A stretch of 64,000 nucleotides of DNA from Triatoma infestans (lineage: Eukaryota; Arthropoda; Insecta; Hemiptera; Reduviidae), in NCBI GenBank assembly GCA_011037195.1, contig JAAEAF010003743.1, forward strand, positions 21,118 through 85,117, in the 5' to 3' direction. The notes under the pieces are model-generated. The model was not told where the DNA came from. It made no database searches and worked only from the letters and a program-made list of their open reading frames with translations. This document shows positions 53,420 through 64,000 of the stretch, in pieces (position 1 is the first letter of the stretch; each line of letters begins with the position of its first letter). A program made the position numbers and the translations under genes.

Positions 53420-54300
53420 CAATATTATAAAATATTATATTTATAAAAGTTAAAGAACTTTTTACGTCGTTAAATGGTTAATTAAAATAATAAAATACTT
53501 TTACTGTGGATGTGCAATATTTAATGAGATTTGTGAAGATTTAATGCTGCAAGGTTGTACGATGGTATTCAGAAATTGTTTCTATGATTATTTCTTTTAA
53601 GTTAGAACAAATTTGTATCAAAATAATCAGTATGAAATAAAGATTTAATTCATTTAAGTTCAGTATTTATCATAAAGGTTTAGAAAACATCATGGAAAGG
53701 AATTTTATTTTTACAAAAAAAAAACACCATTTTCCTCGAATAGTCAAACATTGAAAATGTTTATTTATTTATTTTTTTTAACCCTGTTCCGGAAGTGAAA
53801 GAAGTAAACACAAAAATAAAACACAAATTCTTGGTTATTGGTTATACCACTTGGAAATATGTTACAAGTTTTATAATTTCAACCACACAGATTAAATGTA
53901 AAGAAAAATATAAGAAAAAACACGCCAAATTAATTTTGACAATAGTTTCTTGTATTTTCACAAGTTACACGTTTATACCAAACATACAGCTTGAATTCAA
54001 AATTGGTTACACAGATACAAAACAGTATAATAATAAATTAATGTATGGGTTATTGGTTTGACTGTTTCCGTAAATGTTCGGCACTCATTCGGGAAGATAT
54101 CAAGATTATTTTACAACCTATAATATTTAATAATTATAACCTCCCATTAAACATTTTCAATGTTAAAAAAGTCGGAAGGATCTATCCATCAACGTTTGTA
54201 TAGAAATAACTAAAGATATACTAAAGCAAACCTATAAAAATAATGGGACAGAATAAAGCACTGATAGATACGAGTAGATTAAAATTCAAGCAAAGCAGAG
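53420..54300. other. Gene C intron b-c, part
   Basis: AT-rich intron. The 88-codon plus-strand ORF at 53795-54061 has no motif and intron-like composition; I leave it uncalled. Confidence 0.5.
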
Positions 54301-54301
54301 A

Positions 54302-54833
54302 GCTCTTTTCACACTAACCGGTTTTCATTGCATTGCAAAAAATCGTACGGGCTTTTGCCGTGACAATGTTGTTTTCACATTGCACGGTTTTTTCCTGTTG
54401 TAAACTAAACATTTTCATTTCTGTTGTCAATGAGATACAAGTGTTTCAATGAATTGTGAACAAATTATTGCTTTGTGGTTTTTATATCATCGCCGAAGGA
54501 GAGTAAAACGAAATCGTCATCTTTGGGTGCATCCCATCAATCAGCAGAGAGAGTAAGTAGGATTGTTTTGCACACTCTTTGAAAACGTGAGGAATGACGA
54601 AAATAAATTTTTCAACTATTTTTTCTGAAAATCCGATCTTTATAAACATCAAGAGTTTTGTCCAAGAGCACACGTCTACTTTGAGCACAGGTTATCAAAA
54701 CTTCAGCATCAATTTCATCCATTTTCAACAGAAGACCAAGAAAACAATGTAGCTGCTTTTCTTCACTGCACTAAGAGAGTGAGACCGTACGGTTTTTTGC
54801 CGTACGATGAAAACTGTATAGTGTGAAAAGAGC
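54302..54833 (+). mobile_element. PIF/Harbinger-like DNA transposon remnant
   Basis: The ends GCTCTTTTCACACTAACCGG (54302 on) and the inverse of GCTCTTTTCACACTATACAG (ending 54833) form terminal inverted repeats. Inside, the plus strand encodes ALWFLYHRRRRVKRN, HLWVHPINQQRE and, after a frameshift, CTLFENVRNDENKFFNYF. This is the N-terminal signature of Harbinger-type transposases of insects. The catalytic domain is missing and the frame broken, so it is an internally deleted copy in gene C intron b-c. Confidence 0.8.
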
Positions 54834-55678
54834 ATTATGGATGAAGTAAAGACAGAATGCATTAAAAAGAACAACATGAGCTAACGATACCTCTAGCAAA
54901 GCATCTTTGCCAGGATCTGTAGCAAAATCTTACTCCAAGGCAGAGAGTACCAAGAAATTCATTATTTAATATAAAGACAGTTTCAGACATGGGCGCAGCC
55001 AAGATATTTGTCAGGGAAGCAAACTATCGAACAGGTCAATTGTAAAAGTTCGTACTTAACAAAAAAATAGAAATCATATTTCGGAATCCGGATAAAATAA
55101 ATGTATTTCATTTATCAATGAAATGTGGTTATTGGAATGTGGGCGTAATGTCGGTTTCTAGCAGGCCACTAGCGGTGTCAACCTGGAAACTCAAGTGTTT
55201 TTCATTTTAGAATTCGTTCTAATCTCTAAATCAAAACTTAATACTCATTGGATGTTTCTGCAAGATACAACTTCTGACAACAAGGGAAGAGTTCCACTTA
55301 AGAGTGAGTAAGACTGAATGTTCCTTAGTGTTGCAGATTGGCACTCTGGAAGACCCTAGAGTAATGGAACCTTTTGATGGAAGCATTCTGGAGGTACATA
55401 AATGATTCCTGCTATAATATTTCATTAATTTTGAGTGTGTTGTTGTTCTCTTCTCATACACAACACAAGAGCTAATTCTAAAATAATTATTTTCAGACAC
55501 AAGAAGCCAAATATCAGAAATCTTATTCTGATAACAATTGCAATTCTGCAAATCAGTACACTAGCTGACTGATGCTTAATCAGACATCTAATTAAAAATT
55601 CTTTACTCAATCATAACTATTGTCTATTTTTTTTTTTCCAAAATAAACCTTGGAAATTATAAAAAAGCGTTAACTTAC
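54834..55678. other. Gene C intron b-c, remainder
   Basis: AT-rich intron sequence with short broken ORFs; nothing recognisable. Confidence 0.5.
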
Positions 55679-55786
55679 GTTTTTTCTTCCTTTTCCAGTC
55701 TACGTCCACCACATATGATTCTTGGTTTATTTGTATAAGTGGCTGGCTCTCCATCCTTCTTTTTGCCTAGTTCTTCCCAGCGGTAA
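55679..55786 (-). CDS. Gene C, exon b
   Basis: Acceptor AAATTTAAAG, donor GTAAGT. It encodes YRWEELGKKKDGEPATYTNK, then PRIICGGRRLEKEEKT. The first base completes the Gly codon from exon a (GG|T) and the final AC joins A|TAT of exon c, as in the paralogues. It is shorter (108 nt) than exon b of B (174 nt) and A (216 nt), and lacks their RSLKPC end, but YRWE aligns with YRFE of B. Confidence 0.78.
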
Positions 55787-56117
55787 CTTTAAATTTATGA
55801 TAGCACTTATTACATGTTGATTTGGCAAAGAATAATTATCTTATCTAAAGAAAGAACATTTGAATTCTGGACAAAAGTATGGTTTTTTTAGTATATTTTC
55901 CCTGTTAATGGGAAAATAGCATCCTTAAGTTACTTGTATCAGCATTAAGCTTATAAAGATAGTATATAAATGTTAAAGGCATTTTGAAAAAGGTATTCTA
56001 GAATATGTTAAATCATATACACTATTAATTATATTATTCCATAATAACAGAGTTGTCATATTGCTCCAATAACTTCTGAATATCTTAATATATCTGATAC
56101 ACCTTATCGATGTTTGT

Positions 56118-56640
56118 TTTTTTTTTTTTTTTTGAAGGGGGACCAATGCACTGCAATATTTCGATCTATTGTGCTGTGTCCCCTGGGTGCTGTGGGCAGC
56201 CAGCAGTCTGCAGCCATGTGGGTGATGAACATCCGTTCTGCAGAACATCGATTAGGTTAAGACCCCTAAGGAATCTAGTAGCCTGACGGGCTTTAGGGAA
56301 GGCATATCCTCCTCCTCCTCCACTGAGTGAAGTGACTAAGGAGCAGCCTCGCCAGCCTGTTAGGATATGTAATACAGTTTCCTCCAACTCCCCCCACAGA
56401 GTCTGCATGAGCTGTCATTTCCAAACCCAGCAGCTTTGTCAGATGTCCTCTAAATCGGCAATGCCCCGTAAGAACGCGAAGCTTGTTTTTTACTCAAGCC
56501 GATGTAGGCCTCCGATCTCCGTTGGTTGTAATTTCCCAAGCAGATCTTGGCCTGCCGCAAACCGGGGAGAGAGTTTCAGAGTTATTCATAGGATGACGCC
56601 TGAAAAAAATTTCTGATTTCCTCGTTCTCTTCAAAGATTG
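56118..56640 (-). mobile_element. Unclassified GC-rich repeat with poly(A) tail
   Basis: A GC-rich block in AT-rich intron, with a plus-strand T run at 56118-56136 (a 3' poly(A) tail on the minus strand). Next to it, CAATGCACTGCAATATTTCG and ATCTATTGTGCT match the tail side of the repeat at 39028-39248. Short minus-strand frames (LEETVLHILTGWRG) are not recognised. Confidence 0.5.
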
Positions 56641-59140
56641 AGATATCATATCCAAGAGAAAGTTTTTCAATCTTCGATGCTGAATTATCGGAAGTGTCAC
56701 TAAATATTAATTCTGAACTGTTGCAAAAAAATGTAATTTTGATTTTGACACTAAATAAATACTTTTTTCACATTTCATTTGTCCATTATTCCATTATACA
56801 CTGATTCATTGGTTGTAAAAGCAGATTTTTATAAATATAATTTCAAGTGATACGATACTTTTGTCCAGACTACAGATAATTACAATTTAAACTTATACAA
56901 GAAATATAACAATGATTTTAAATTTATATCCACGGATAGGTGTTTTGTTTACCAAAGGCTTGCTCCAAAATCCAACCATTTTCTAGCTTGGAGGCAAGAA
57001 GAAATACTCATATTGTGGTAAGAGTTAATTACTATTTTAGTACCTTACTTAAGCGGGAACAATTACGAATTAACTGAATATTCCTTCTTCCTTTGAACAA
57101 AGATAGCAGTGTAGAAGTTTGTCGCAATTAAAAATCCTCAATGAAGGGATACCTAACGACTACTTGATTTTGAGGAAGTAGAGATTGCTATTTGCATCTG
57201 CAGGACATTTTGGAAAGTTAACGAGTACCTTAAAATAGTTGAAAAATAAGATAGAAGGCAGAACAATAATAATGATTTTTAACTTTGAGATTGAGGTACT
57301 TTTAAAAGCTGTTCGAAAAAAAGCTGAAACTTAGTCTAGAAGATGAATTGAATTGTAATATTGACCAAAACATCTTAATGTTAGATTGGAGACTGATAGT
57401 ACCCCAGATTTAAAATTCTCGATACCACGAGAACCGTATAGGCAAATAGGTATATTGATAGTTAAAGCGCAGGTCAAGTTAACTCTGGTCAGCTAAGAAC
57501 AAATATATTTTGAAAATGTAACTAAGAGTATGGTAGATTTCTATAACAGTGTTGTAACTGAGTCCCAAATCTCACTGAGAGAAGCCGTCGAAATTCATCT
57601 ATTGAATCCACATTAACTCGCGGAGGTTTAATTATTTTTTTTTTTTGACGCTTACAAAGATTGACCTGATGAATTAATTTTGACAACATCATCTAGGTAA
57701 AAGTCCATTAAATTATTTGTTGACACTATTATCTTGGAATGGAACCCCCTTATTAGTTGATGCCAGGCAATAGAATTACTTTCATGTCTGAGAGTATTGC
57801 TATACTATGAGTATTATAATTTAGTGGATTCAATATATCAGTTGTAATCCAACATTAATTATTGGATAGGAAAATAGTTTTTGGAAACGTTCGGGAAAGT
57901 TACGAAAATGCAGAACTTTTACAAAAGAAAAAATACCAATTTCTCTTTACATATCGCAACAGATATCTCTAGTATTTGATAGCTCGGAAAACTCCTGAGA
58001 TCATAATGGAATTAACACATTGAGACATAATCGCATAAAAACTAAGTTTGAAAGAATTAAACAAATTAACACGGAGTACAAGACACTAGTGTGGAATTTT
58101 CAGTCCTAAAATATAGAATAATAAAGGGAAACAATAAGGGCCCTGAAACAGTGCCAGTAAAGATGGGTGGTCAAGAAACATACTGTAACATAGATGATGG
58201 CGATATCTATGGAGGAAACCGTGAACGAAATAGGAGTAACAGAGAAGGTTGTTTTTTGAACAGTTTACAGGTTGAATTTTTTAGAAGTGATACACATGTT
58301 TGCAATGTGAGAATTGACCCTTTGTAAAAAAAAAAAGATAAGACCAATAATTGTGTTCTGTTATTGAATTTGAAGCTGTGTTGTGCCTGTATGAGTTTAT
58401 TGTTTCTCAGATATTGTGTTTATTACTTAATAAATTCTGTGTTGGCTACTCATAACCAAATAAACAAAATGTTGCAGTATTCAGTTCCCTCTGTTCTCTT
58501 TGCTACACAAACACTTCAAAAATACAGTAGAACCGGTATATAAGCTTTTGATACATACATATTGTACTTTAAAATAAAATTTGGTAGTTGGACGTTAAGC
58601 CCGCCTAAAAAAATAGGCATTACTTTACTTTACTTTACTTTAAAATAAAAGACTAAAAACAGTGCAGCTCTTTAATACTAATTAATTACACCACTAAAAA
58701 CGCTAATGAAAGTAAACCCGAATTATGAGAAAATGAATTTTTCAGATTTCTGCGGCCAGCCTCATGCAAAACACTAGAGCTTGTTATAAATTGATATTAT
58801 GCACAAAAGCTCATTTTATGATGCTTCTGTTTCAAGCTTTAGAACACACCTCAGTTTTGGTCTACAACAAACCAACTGTTACTCTGATTTAGCCAAATTC
58901 ATTATGGAGTGGATTTTGTACATAAAACGTCACGGATGTTGATTATGCCATTAAGGATTTTGACTGTAAAACTGCTTGTTTAATAATGTTTCGACCAAAG
59001 AAAGAAAGAACTAAGAAGTCGAACATTACTTGATTTTAGGGACGGATTCATTATGAATTTAGGTAAATGAATGTACTTGATGTGTTCTTGATCAAACCTG
59101 TCCTTTTCTTACCAAACCCTAAAGTAACATAAAAACAACA
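56640..59140. other. Gene C intron a-b
   Basis: AT-rich intron. Short broken frames across 56930-58330, including a 78-codon plus-strand ORF at 58091-58327, may be a degraded element but show no motif. A (CTTTA)n run lies at 58623-58645 after a GGTAGTTGGACGTTAAGCCC block, which looks like a short retroposon tail. Confidence 0.45.
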
Positions 59141-59149
59141 ATACCAGGA

Positions 59150-59195
59150 CTCTATTGATGATGACCTCTTAGGTCGAAATGTCTCGAGACGAAAA
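59150..59195 (+). ncRNA. Hammerhead-like motif, GACC lineage
   Basis: TTGATGA, an extra T, stem II GACC/GGTC with a TCTTA loop, GAAA, TG, TC, then TCGAGACG. The first core base is T instead of C; other core positions fit. Stem III is reduced to U-G next to A-U, as in minimal forms. Lies 100 bp downstream of gene C exon a on the opposite strand. Confidence 0.45.
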
Positions 59196-59293
59196 TAAAA
59201 CATGATTAAATAATTGAGAAAATTTATTATCACCAGTGTTCAGTGGTCCAAGATACTGATAATTGATAAATCTAAATTTATATCTAATTTTAC

Positions 59294-59433
59294 CCTTTTG
59301 GTGTGGCAAGTAAGTTTAAATGTTGATCTCGTGATAATGCCTCTCTGTTGATAATGTCCATGTTGAAGTGAATATGAGGGCAAGGCTTGAGGTCCCCGAA
59401 GAAATCATTGTAGGGACCATCGTTTAATTTTAC
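59294..59433 (-). CDS. Gene C, exon a (first recognised exon)
   Basis: Acceptor CTCTTTTAG, donor GTAAAA after AAAAGG. Encodes VKLNDGPYNDFFGDLKPC, then PHIHFNMDIINREALSRDQ and HLNLLATPKG. It aligns closely with gene B exon a. It starts in phase 0 and holds no ATG before the conserved region, so at least one upstream exon must exist; none was identified. Of all exons this is the best conserved between B and C, suggesting the strongest functional constraint. Confidence 0.82.
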
Positions 59434-59774
59434 CTAAAAGAGAGACAGAAAAAAAACTTCTTATTAATAAGGAACAAATAAATAAATTGAGCTTTGGTGT
59501 TTTAATTTTTGAATTATTTTCTGAACAATTTTGTCATAATAATTGGCGAAACTTCTACGATAACCAAATTTCGAGCATTTACAGCAGACTAAAATTCATT
59601 TCAAGCAATTACAGTTGAAAGTCCAATCTGATCATCTGGGATGTTGGAAACTATATTTTCTGCAACGACCTAAAACATTGTTCCGCTAAAAATCAGCACC
59701 TTGTCTCCTCTCTTGTGAATAAAAGTTTTGGCGGGAGACACTGGTAAGGGAACAATCACAACGCTAACCAAAGC

Positions 59775-59957
59775 ACCTCTAGGCCAATTTAACTATCCCC
59801 AAGGCTCGCAACGTTTCAGTGCTCTGCCGGCCTCCAGGTAGTGTTCTTCATATAAACGTACAGACAAAACTCCCATCACGTGAGTGAGGCTCCTAGGGCG
59901 AGAAAATCTAAAGTTTCAAGGCCAGCATGTAACCACTAAGCTAATCCTACCCGTTGA
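59775..59957 (-). mobile_element. SINE family 2, diverged copy
   Basis: GCTCTGCCGGCCTCCAGGTA, GAGGCTCCTAGGGCGAG and CCACTAAGCTAATCCTACCC match family 2. The head is partly deleted. Confidence 0.7.
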
Positions 59958-60568
59958 ATAAAATGTTACTCTTTTCTCTGTAGAAATACCTAATTTATTG
60001 TACCATTGAGGGAAGTGTGGCTTTCATCTACGAGTTCATTAATGAACACAAGAACATATTATTATGTAATACTAAATTTTTTACTCTATTCATTTCGGTT
60101 ATTTAGAAAATAAATACTTTAACATGAAGACTAATCTTCCGCAGTTCATGCTATATTACACAAAAATGGATTACACAAGAATGGATTTTGTAGCAGTAAA
60201 ATATTTATTGAAAGCGATATTTTAGTCATTTCCAGTTTAATAAATAGGCAATATTCTGCTGTAAGCACTCACTAATGAATATTCAAATAATATAATAACT
60301 ATAAAAATCAGCCTCAATAAACATAACGTTATATTGTGTCCTAACCTCATTTCCCTCATATTTACATCTTTTATTAACAATTTTAAATTATTTAGAAAAA
60401 ATGAAATACTTTTATAATGCGTGAGGTAAGTGTATTTTAACCTTCGTTCAATTGTCTAAAATATTGGACATGGCTGAATAAAAGTGAGAATGCCACTTTT
60501 ACACACGCCAAGATCAGGCTTCAATAAACTGTAAACTATTGTTGTTGGACGAGAATTGTAAAGAACTT

Positions 60569-60811
60569 TTTTTTTATTTTTTTTAAGGCGCTTCACAACA
60601 CCTATGGCCATTAGCGCCCGGAGCCTTCTCAGTGCACTGCCGGCCTCCGGACAGTGTTCTCTCGCTACAGACAACACTTTCCATCACCGAACATTGAGCT
60701 GTAGAGGCTCGCTCCTAGGAAGAAAAAAATCTAAGGGTAGCACTGGACTCGAACTCGGGACCTCTGCGTGGGAGTCCAACGCGCTAACCACTTAGGTAAT
60801 CCCTCCCCTCA
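60569..60811 (-). mobile_element. SINE family 2, complete copy with 10-bp target duplication
   Basis: Flanked by TAAAGAACTT at 60559-60568 and 60812-60821. The minus-strand head has GGGATTACCTAAGTGGTTAG (A box) and GAGTTCGAGTCC (B box), the body AGGAGCGAGCCTCTACAGCT, and the 3' end an A-rich tail. An intact RNA polymerase III promoter pair is therefore likely. Confidence 0.88.
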
Positions 60812-61664
60812 TAAAGAACTTGACTTTTGCGTTAAATATTGTTTGGCCTGGCCGCTTGGAGCGCTTTCTGTAGTAGTAAGAGAATAGCGGTGAGGCTACC
60901 CGCTAGCAGAGTGATAGTAGTTTTTTTTTGGTGGTATATATAGGAGAAATTGGTTATCTAAAATCCTATTTTGGAAAATTTTGCGAACCCTGTGCGAACA
61001 TATTTCTTGGGGCTCCCCGCCTGTATTTAAAGTACTTTTTGTAAATGCGTCTTTTTCTTTATTTCATTTTGATTTGCATTTAACGGAAATATATTTTGTA
61101 ATTATTGGTTTCTCTAAATGTTTTTCTTTTCTGTAATGATAACCAATTTTTGATACAGACCAAAACCAGGAACCAGCTTCAATGGAAGTAGGTATAATTA
61201 TATCATCCAAAGATATCCTTATCTACTTACTACATAAATATTAAATTTTTTCTTTTAATTAAAAAGTATTTTTTTAAAAAGGAATAACAAGAATTTGTTC
61301 ATTCAGTTATGTAATGTTTTGTTATACTTCAATTTATTGTTAAATTGAATTTAAAATGTTAAATTTAAGAATTCTTATTTTATTTTAATATTAATATATT
61401 TCAACAATTTTATACCAAAGCTTAAAATTCATTTAATTGCAATTTGGCAGCACTTAATTTTTTTAATCTCTAGAAAGTAAAAACATTAATCGCCAGCTAT
61501 TAAAAGTACAAATTTAGTCACTGATTTTAGTGAAATCACTTTATTCAACTGAAATATAAATTAATTTATTGAAGCAAAATATAATGGATAATTCAATGAT
61601 TATGAACATTAATCCGTAATTAAATTAATCATTTAGTTATCTAATTTTTTATTCAACTGTGGGA

Positions 61665-61793
61665 AGGGATTAAGCTTTATGATTAGGAGACTATAGAGGT
61701 TCCACAAGCGAGAAAATCTGGGGATGGTGATGCTGAACGCCTCCACGTTCCAAGTCCAGCATGCTAGAGCTAGCTAATCCCAACCCTTAAAAA
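61665..61793 (-). mobile_element. SINE family 2, degraded copy
   Basis: CCAAGTCCAGCATGCTAGAG with CTAGCTAATCCCAACCCT and GAGACTATAGAGGTTCCAC recall family 2, but the order is compacted and the head decayed. Confidence 0.5.
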
Positions 61794-61799
61794 AGTATG

Positions 61800-62430
61800 G
61801 ATTACTTAATTTAATCAAATACTCTCAGATATTTCATTTTCATAAGTAAAGAGTAAGACGGACTATTATTATGTACTATGTAGAAAGTATTTTTAGTTTT
61901 TCTCAGCCGAGACACTATACAACCTTTTTCTTGGAATTTCATAATCATAACGATGAAAAACTTAAATCTACATTTGTTATATACCTGAATAAAGATTATT
62001 ATATCCTTAAGTAATTCTACCTGAGCAAAGTAAAATATCTCAAATGAAATAGTGAATTTGTTAAACGATCATTTAATTTATATTATAACTTAGTTATTAT
62101 AATATTGAATGAACCACTGGTTTTCAAATCTTAAATGCAAAATGGGAAAATCTACCGTCTTGCAGTCAATTACAGATTCGAGATTTCCATAATATTCATC
62201 AGAAATATGCAAGGTACGTTGCAAAAATTGCAAGAAAAGAGAATTTATTTTCAATTTTATCTGATATTTTGCTTATTGAACACTGATCAATAATTTGATT
62301 TGATTGGGAAATTGCAGGATAAATTTAGTTATTTATGACAATAATCTTACGTGGCAAGCTGGAAGTATAAATATTATCTTTTCCTTTTTCCGCAGCCATT
62401 TTCACGAAAAACACTAATAATTTACGGGTT
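61800..62430. other. Gene-free AT-rich stretch
   Basis: No recognisable feature. Confidence 0.5.
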
Positions 62431-62439
62431 GATACCACT

Positions 62440-62572
62440 TCAGTAGTTTTGCTAGAAACCGATTTTTTATCCATATTGCAATGAGCTTCTTCAGGGTTGT
62501 TATACCTTTAGAGCTAATGGAATGGACTCTGAAGAAGCTCATTGTAATGTGGGCGAAAACAGTATTGATTCA
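62440..62572. repeat. Foldback with hammerhead-like cores, GCTC lineage
   Basis: CATATTGCAATGAGCTTCTTCAG (62473-62495 region) and its inverse CTGAAGAAGCTCATTGTAAT (62528-62547) form arms around 32 bp. The plus-strand arm continues: CTGAAGA, an extra A, stem II GCTC/GGGC, GAAA, then ACAGTA. The cleavage triplet is lost. The inverted-pair layout mirrors the main hammerhead family. Confidence 0.5.
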
Positions 62573-62863
62573 TTAGAAATTCTAGTATGCTTCAATTTCA
62601 AGCACTTTGCTCCTGCCAATGAAATCCCACAAGAAGCTGAGCCAACTGGTTTGGGAATAAATGGTATGAGGGGGTGATGTTAATAATAGACACTTCACTT
62701 ACCTTTTTATATTTAAAAGGGAAATTTTTGTACACAGCATGTACACTAAAAAAAAAAAAAAAAAACTTTCAAGCCTGCAATTCATTATAAATTTTAAAAA
62801 TCTAAACTTACCCAATTAAATTAGGTTTGAAAGTTAATAATGATACTGTATGAGTTACCTTAC

Positions 62864-63029
62864 CGTCCCTGCGACCCTCACCAAGAGCCTATACCGGGTG
62901 TATCCGTTCCACGCCCTTCCCACGGAGACTTCACTGAAGCGCGTTCGAGAAATAAAAACAAATAATCCTACATAGGTCCAACTCGTACATGCTCGTATCA
63001 CTACTGTTCTGTGTAGATTCGTTATATTT
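62864..63029 (-). CDS. Candidate exon of unknown gene
   Basis: A GC-richer segment with acceptor TTGTGTGCAG and donor GTAAGG, open in one frame (ITNLHRTVVIRACTSWTYVG and on to RVAGT). It lies upstream of gene C on the same strand and could be a 5' exon, but no paralogue near genes A or B was seen and other frames are closed. Speculative. Confidence 0.22.
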
Positions 63030-63246
63030 CTGCACACAATTTTCAAAGTAGAAAACATAAAATTGAAAACTTATATTAATGAGGGCACTTTGCTGTTTGC
63101 CAAACTCCATACTTTCACCTCATACACTTCACATCAATTTCATCATTTTCAATCATATAAAAATAAAAAGTATTTGTTTTAAAAGGGAATAACAAGTAAA
63201 GCAACTGCTAAAAGGATGTAGTTCGAATACCTCATTTGTTTGTATT

Positions 63247-64000
63247 CTAAGAAATTTGGGGGGGCGCGAACCTTTCAGAGGCAGGTTTTTTATGAAAATG
63301 TTGGGGGATTAGATCTTCCCCCGGAGCCTTTTTGTTGAGGAGTCCTTTGATTATGGATAAAATTTCGGAAGGAGCAGTAAATGCGACAGGAAGTTCTGCT
63401 GTGTGGTGAGGTTGTTGAAGTTCGGAAATGATGTGGTCTTCAATGTCCTGGTCCGTATGGTCAGTTAGAGTAAATTTTTTTTCAAGATGAGTCGTTATTG
63501 CTTCGCATTTTTCTTCATCGCTTATTGCCAACACGTTGCCTGATTGTAGTGGAGGAATGAGTGTGTTCGTTTAGCAGTCTTTTTGTTTCTTTCCAGAGAA
63601 CAGTCACCTGGAGTCATCGCTTCTAAGTATGTTCTGTAAGTGGAGATTCTGTAGTTGTCGAGTTCCGATTTGATTTGTCTAGTTAGTCGATTGAAGTGAG
63701 TTTTATTTGAAGAGTCTCTAGTTCTCTGCCAAATCTTACGAATTCTGTTTTTCTCATGGATTAGGTTAAGAATCCGCCCTGGTAGTCTCTTAGTTCTGTA
63801 GACGTTGTCTTGTCGTTTGTAAGTAAAGTGATAAACACCTGTACAAATTGCCTGTGTAAATGTGTGAAGTGTCAATGTCGTCGTAGGACCTGTAATGAGT
63901 TGGTATTGTTAGTAGGTTATTCATTTCATGTCTGTAAGTTTCCCAGTCTATCTTTCCAGTGATTAATTTTGGTGGTTGTTCATTGCGTTGTATGTGAGAG
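63247..64000 (-). pseudogene. Jockey-like LINE fragment, cut by the window edge
   Basis: Frames at 63875-63522 and 63534-63247 give LIHEKNRIRKIWQRTRDSSN, RQIKSELDNYRIS, then SDEEKCEAITTHLEKKFTLT and FTAPSEILSIIKGLLNKKAP. This is the linker before the RT domain of Jockey-clade ORF2. The same blocks occur at 18579-19150 in the other copy (TSPSEITSIIKALPNKKTPG). The two fragments belong to one family and the same strand. Confidence 0.75.

Noticed and set aside
53795..54061. An 88-codon plus-strand ORF
   Set aside because: No motif, intron-like composition, opposite strand within gene C intron.

Overview
This is a window of animal nuclear DNA, most likely from an insect: AT-rich, intron-bearing and crowded with retrotransposons of insect type (Jockey-like LINEs, a Pao/BEL LTR element, hAT and Harbinger remnants, tRNA-derived SINEs). 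I cannot name the species. No rRNA or functional tRNA gene, CRISPR array or bacterial-type operon is visible. All similarity statements come from reading the sequence by eye.

The host content is a tandem family of three paralogous genes, all on the minus strand, sharing one exon plan. Gene C (59433 to 46560) and gene B (40875 to 31683) each have four recognisable exons, a, b, c and d. Gene A shows exons b, c and most of d, and runs off the left edge (8712 to 1). Splice phases agree between copies, exon c is exactly 102 nt in all three, and the joined exons stay open in frame (685 codons in B, 679 in C, counting the first codon of exon a and the stop). The products are uncharacterised: exon a has a HF-M-II-R---SR-QHLN-LATPKG signature, exon c an YL--F---W--LTP-----L---L--EFGM block, and exon d a basic and Cys-containing core with an ADRL motif. 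Exon d carries Pro/Cys (CPP) repeats in A and B and long Lys/Glu tracts in B and C. A structural, possibly sperm, role is only an inference.

The most unusual feature is a dispersed short repeat that carries the conserved core of a type I hammerhead ribozyme (CTGANGA, a hairpin, GAAA, a 2-bp CC/GG stem III, then TC). Copies occur singly or as head-to-head foldbacks with a ribozyme on each strand, and four have flanking target duplications of 9 to 13 bp. Several unrelated-looking hammerhead-like remnants of the same design are scattered elsewhere. This resembles ribozymes known from Penelope-like elements and retrozymes.

Layout: 1-8.7 kb gene A, with a LINE between perfect 315-bp direct repeats; 9-17 kb foldback, SINE and a Jockey gag relic; 17.2-19.2 kb Jockey reverse transcriptase; 20.1-21.7 kb a nest of DNA transposons; 22-31.3 kb a Pao/BEL element that split an older repeat and was itself split by a LINE; 31.7-40.9 kb gene B; 42-46 kb ribozyme foldbacks, SINEs and LINE ends; 46.6-59.4 kb gene C, with long copies of the older repeat in intron c-d; 59.8-64 kb SINEs, a further ribozyme-like foldback and a second Jockey fragment cut by the window edge.
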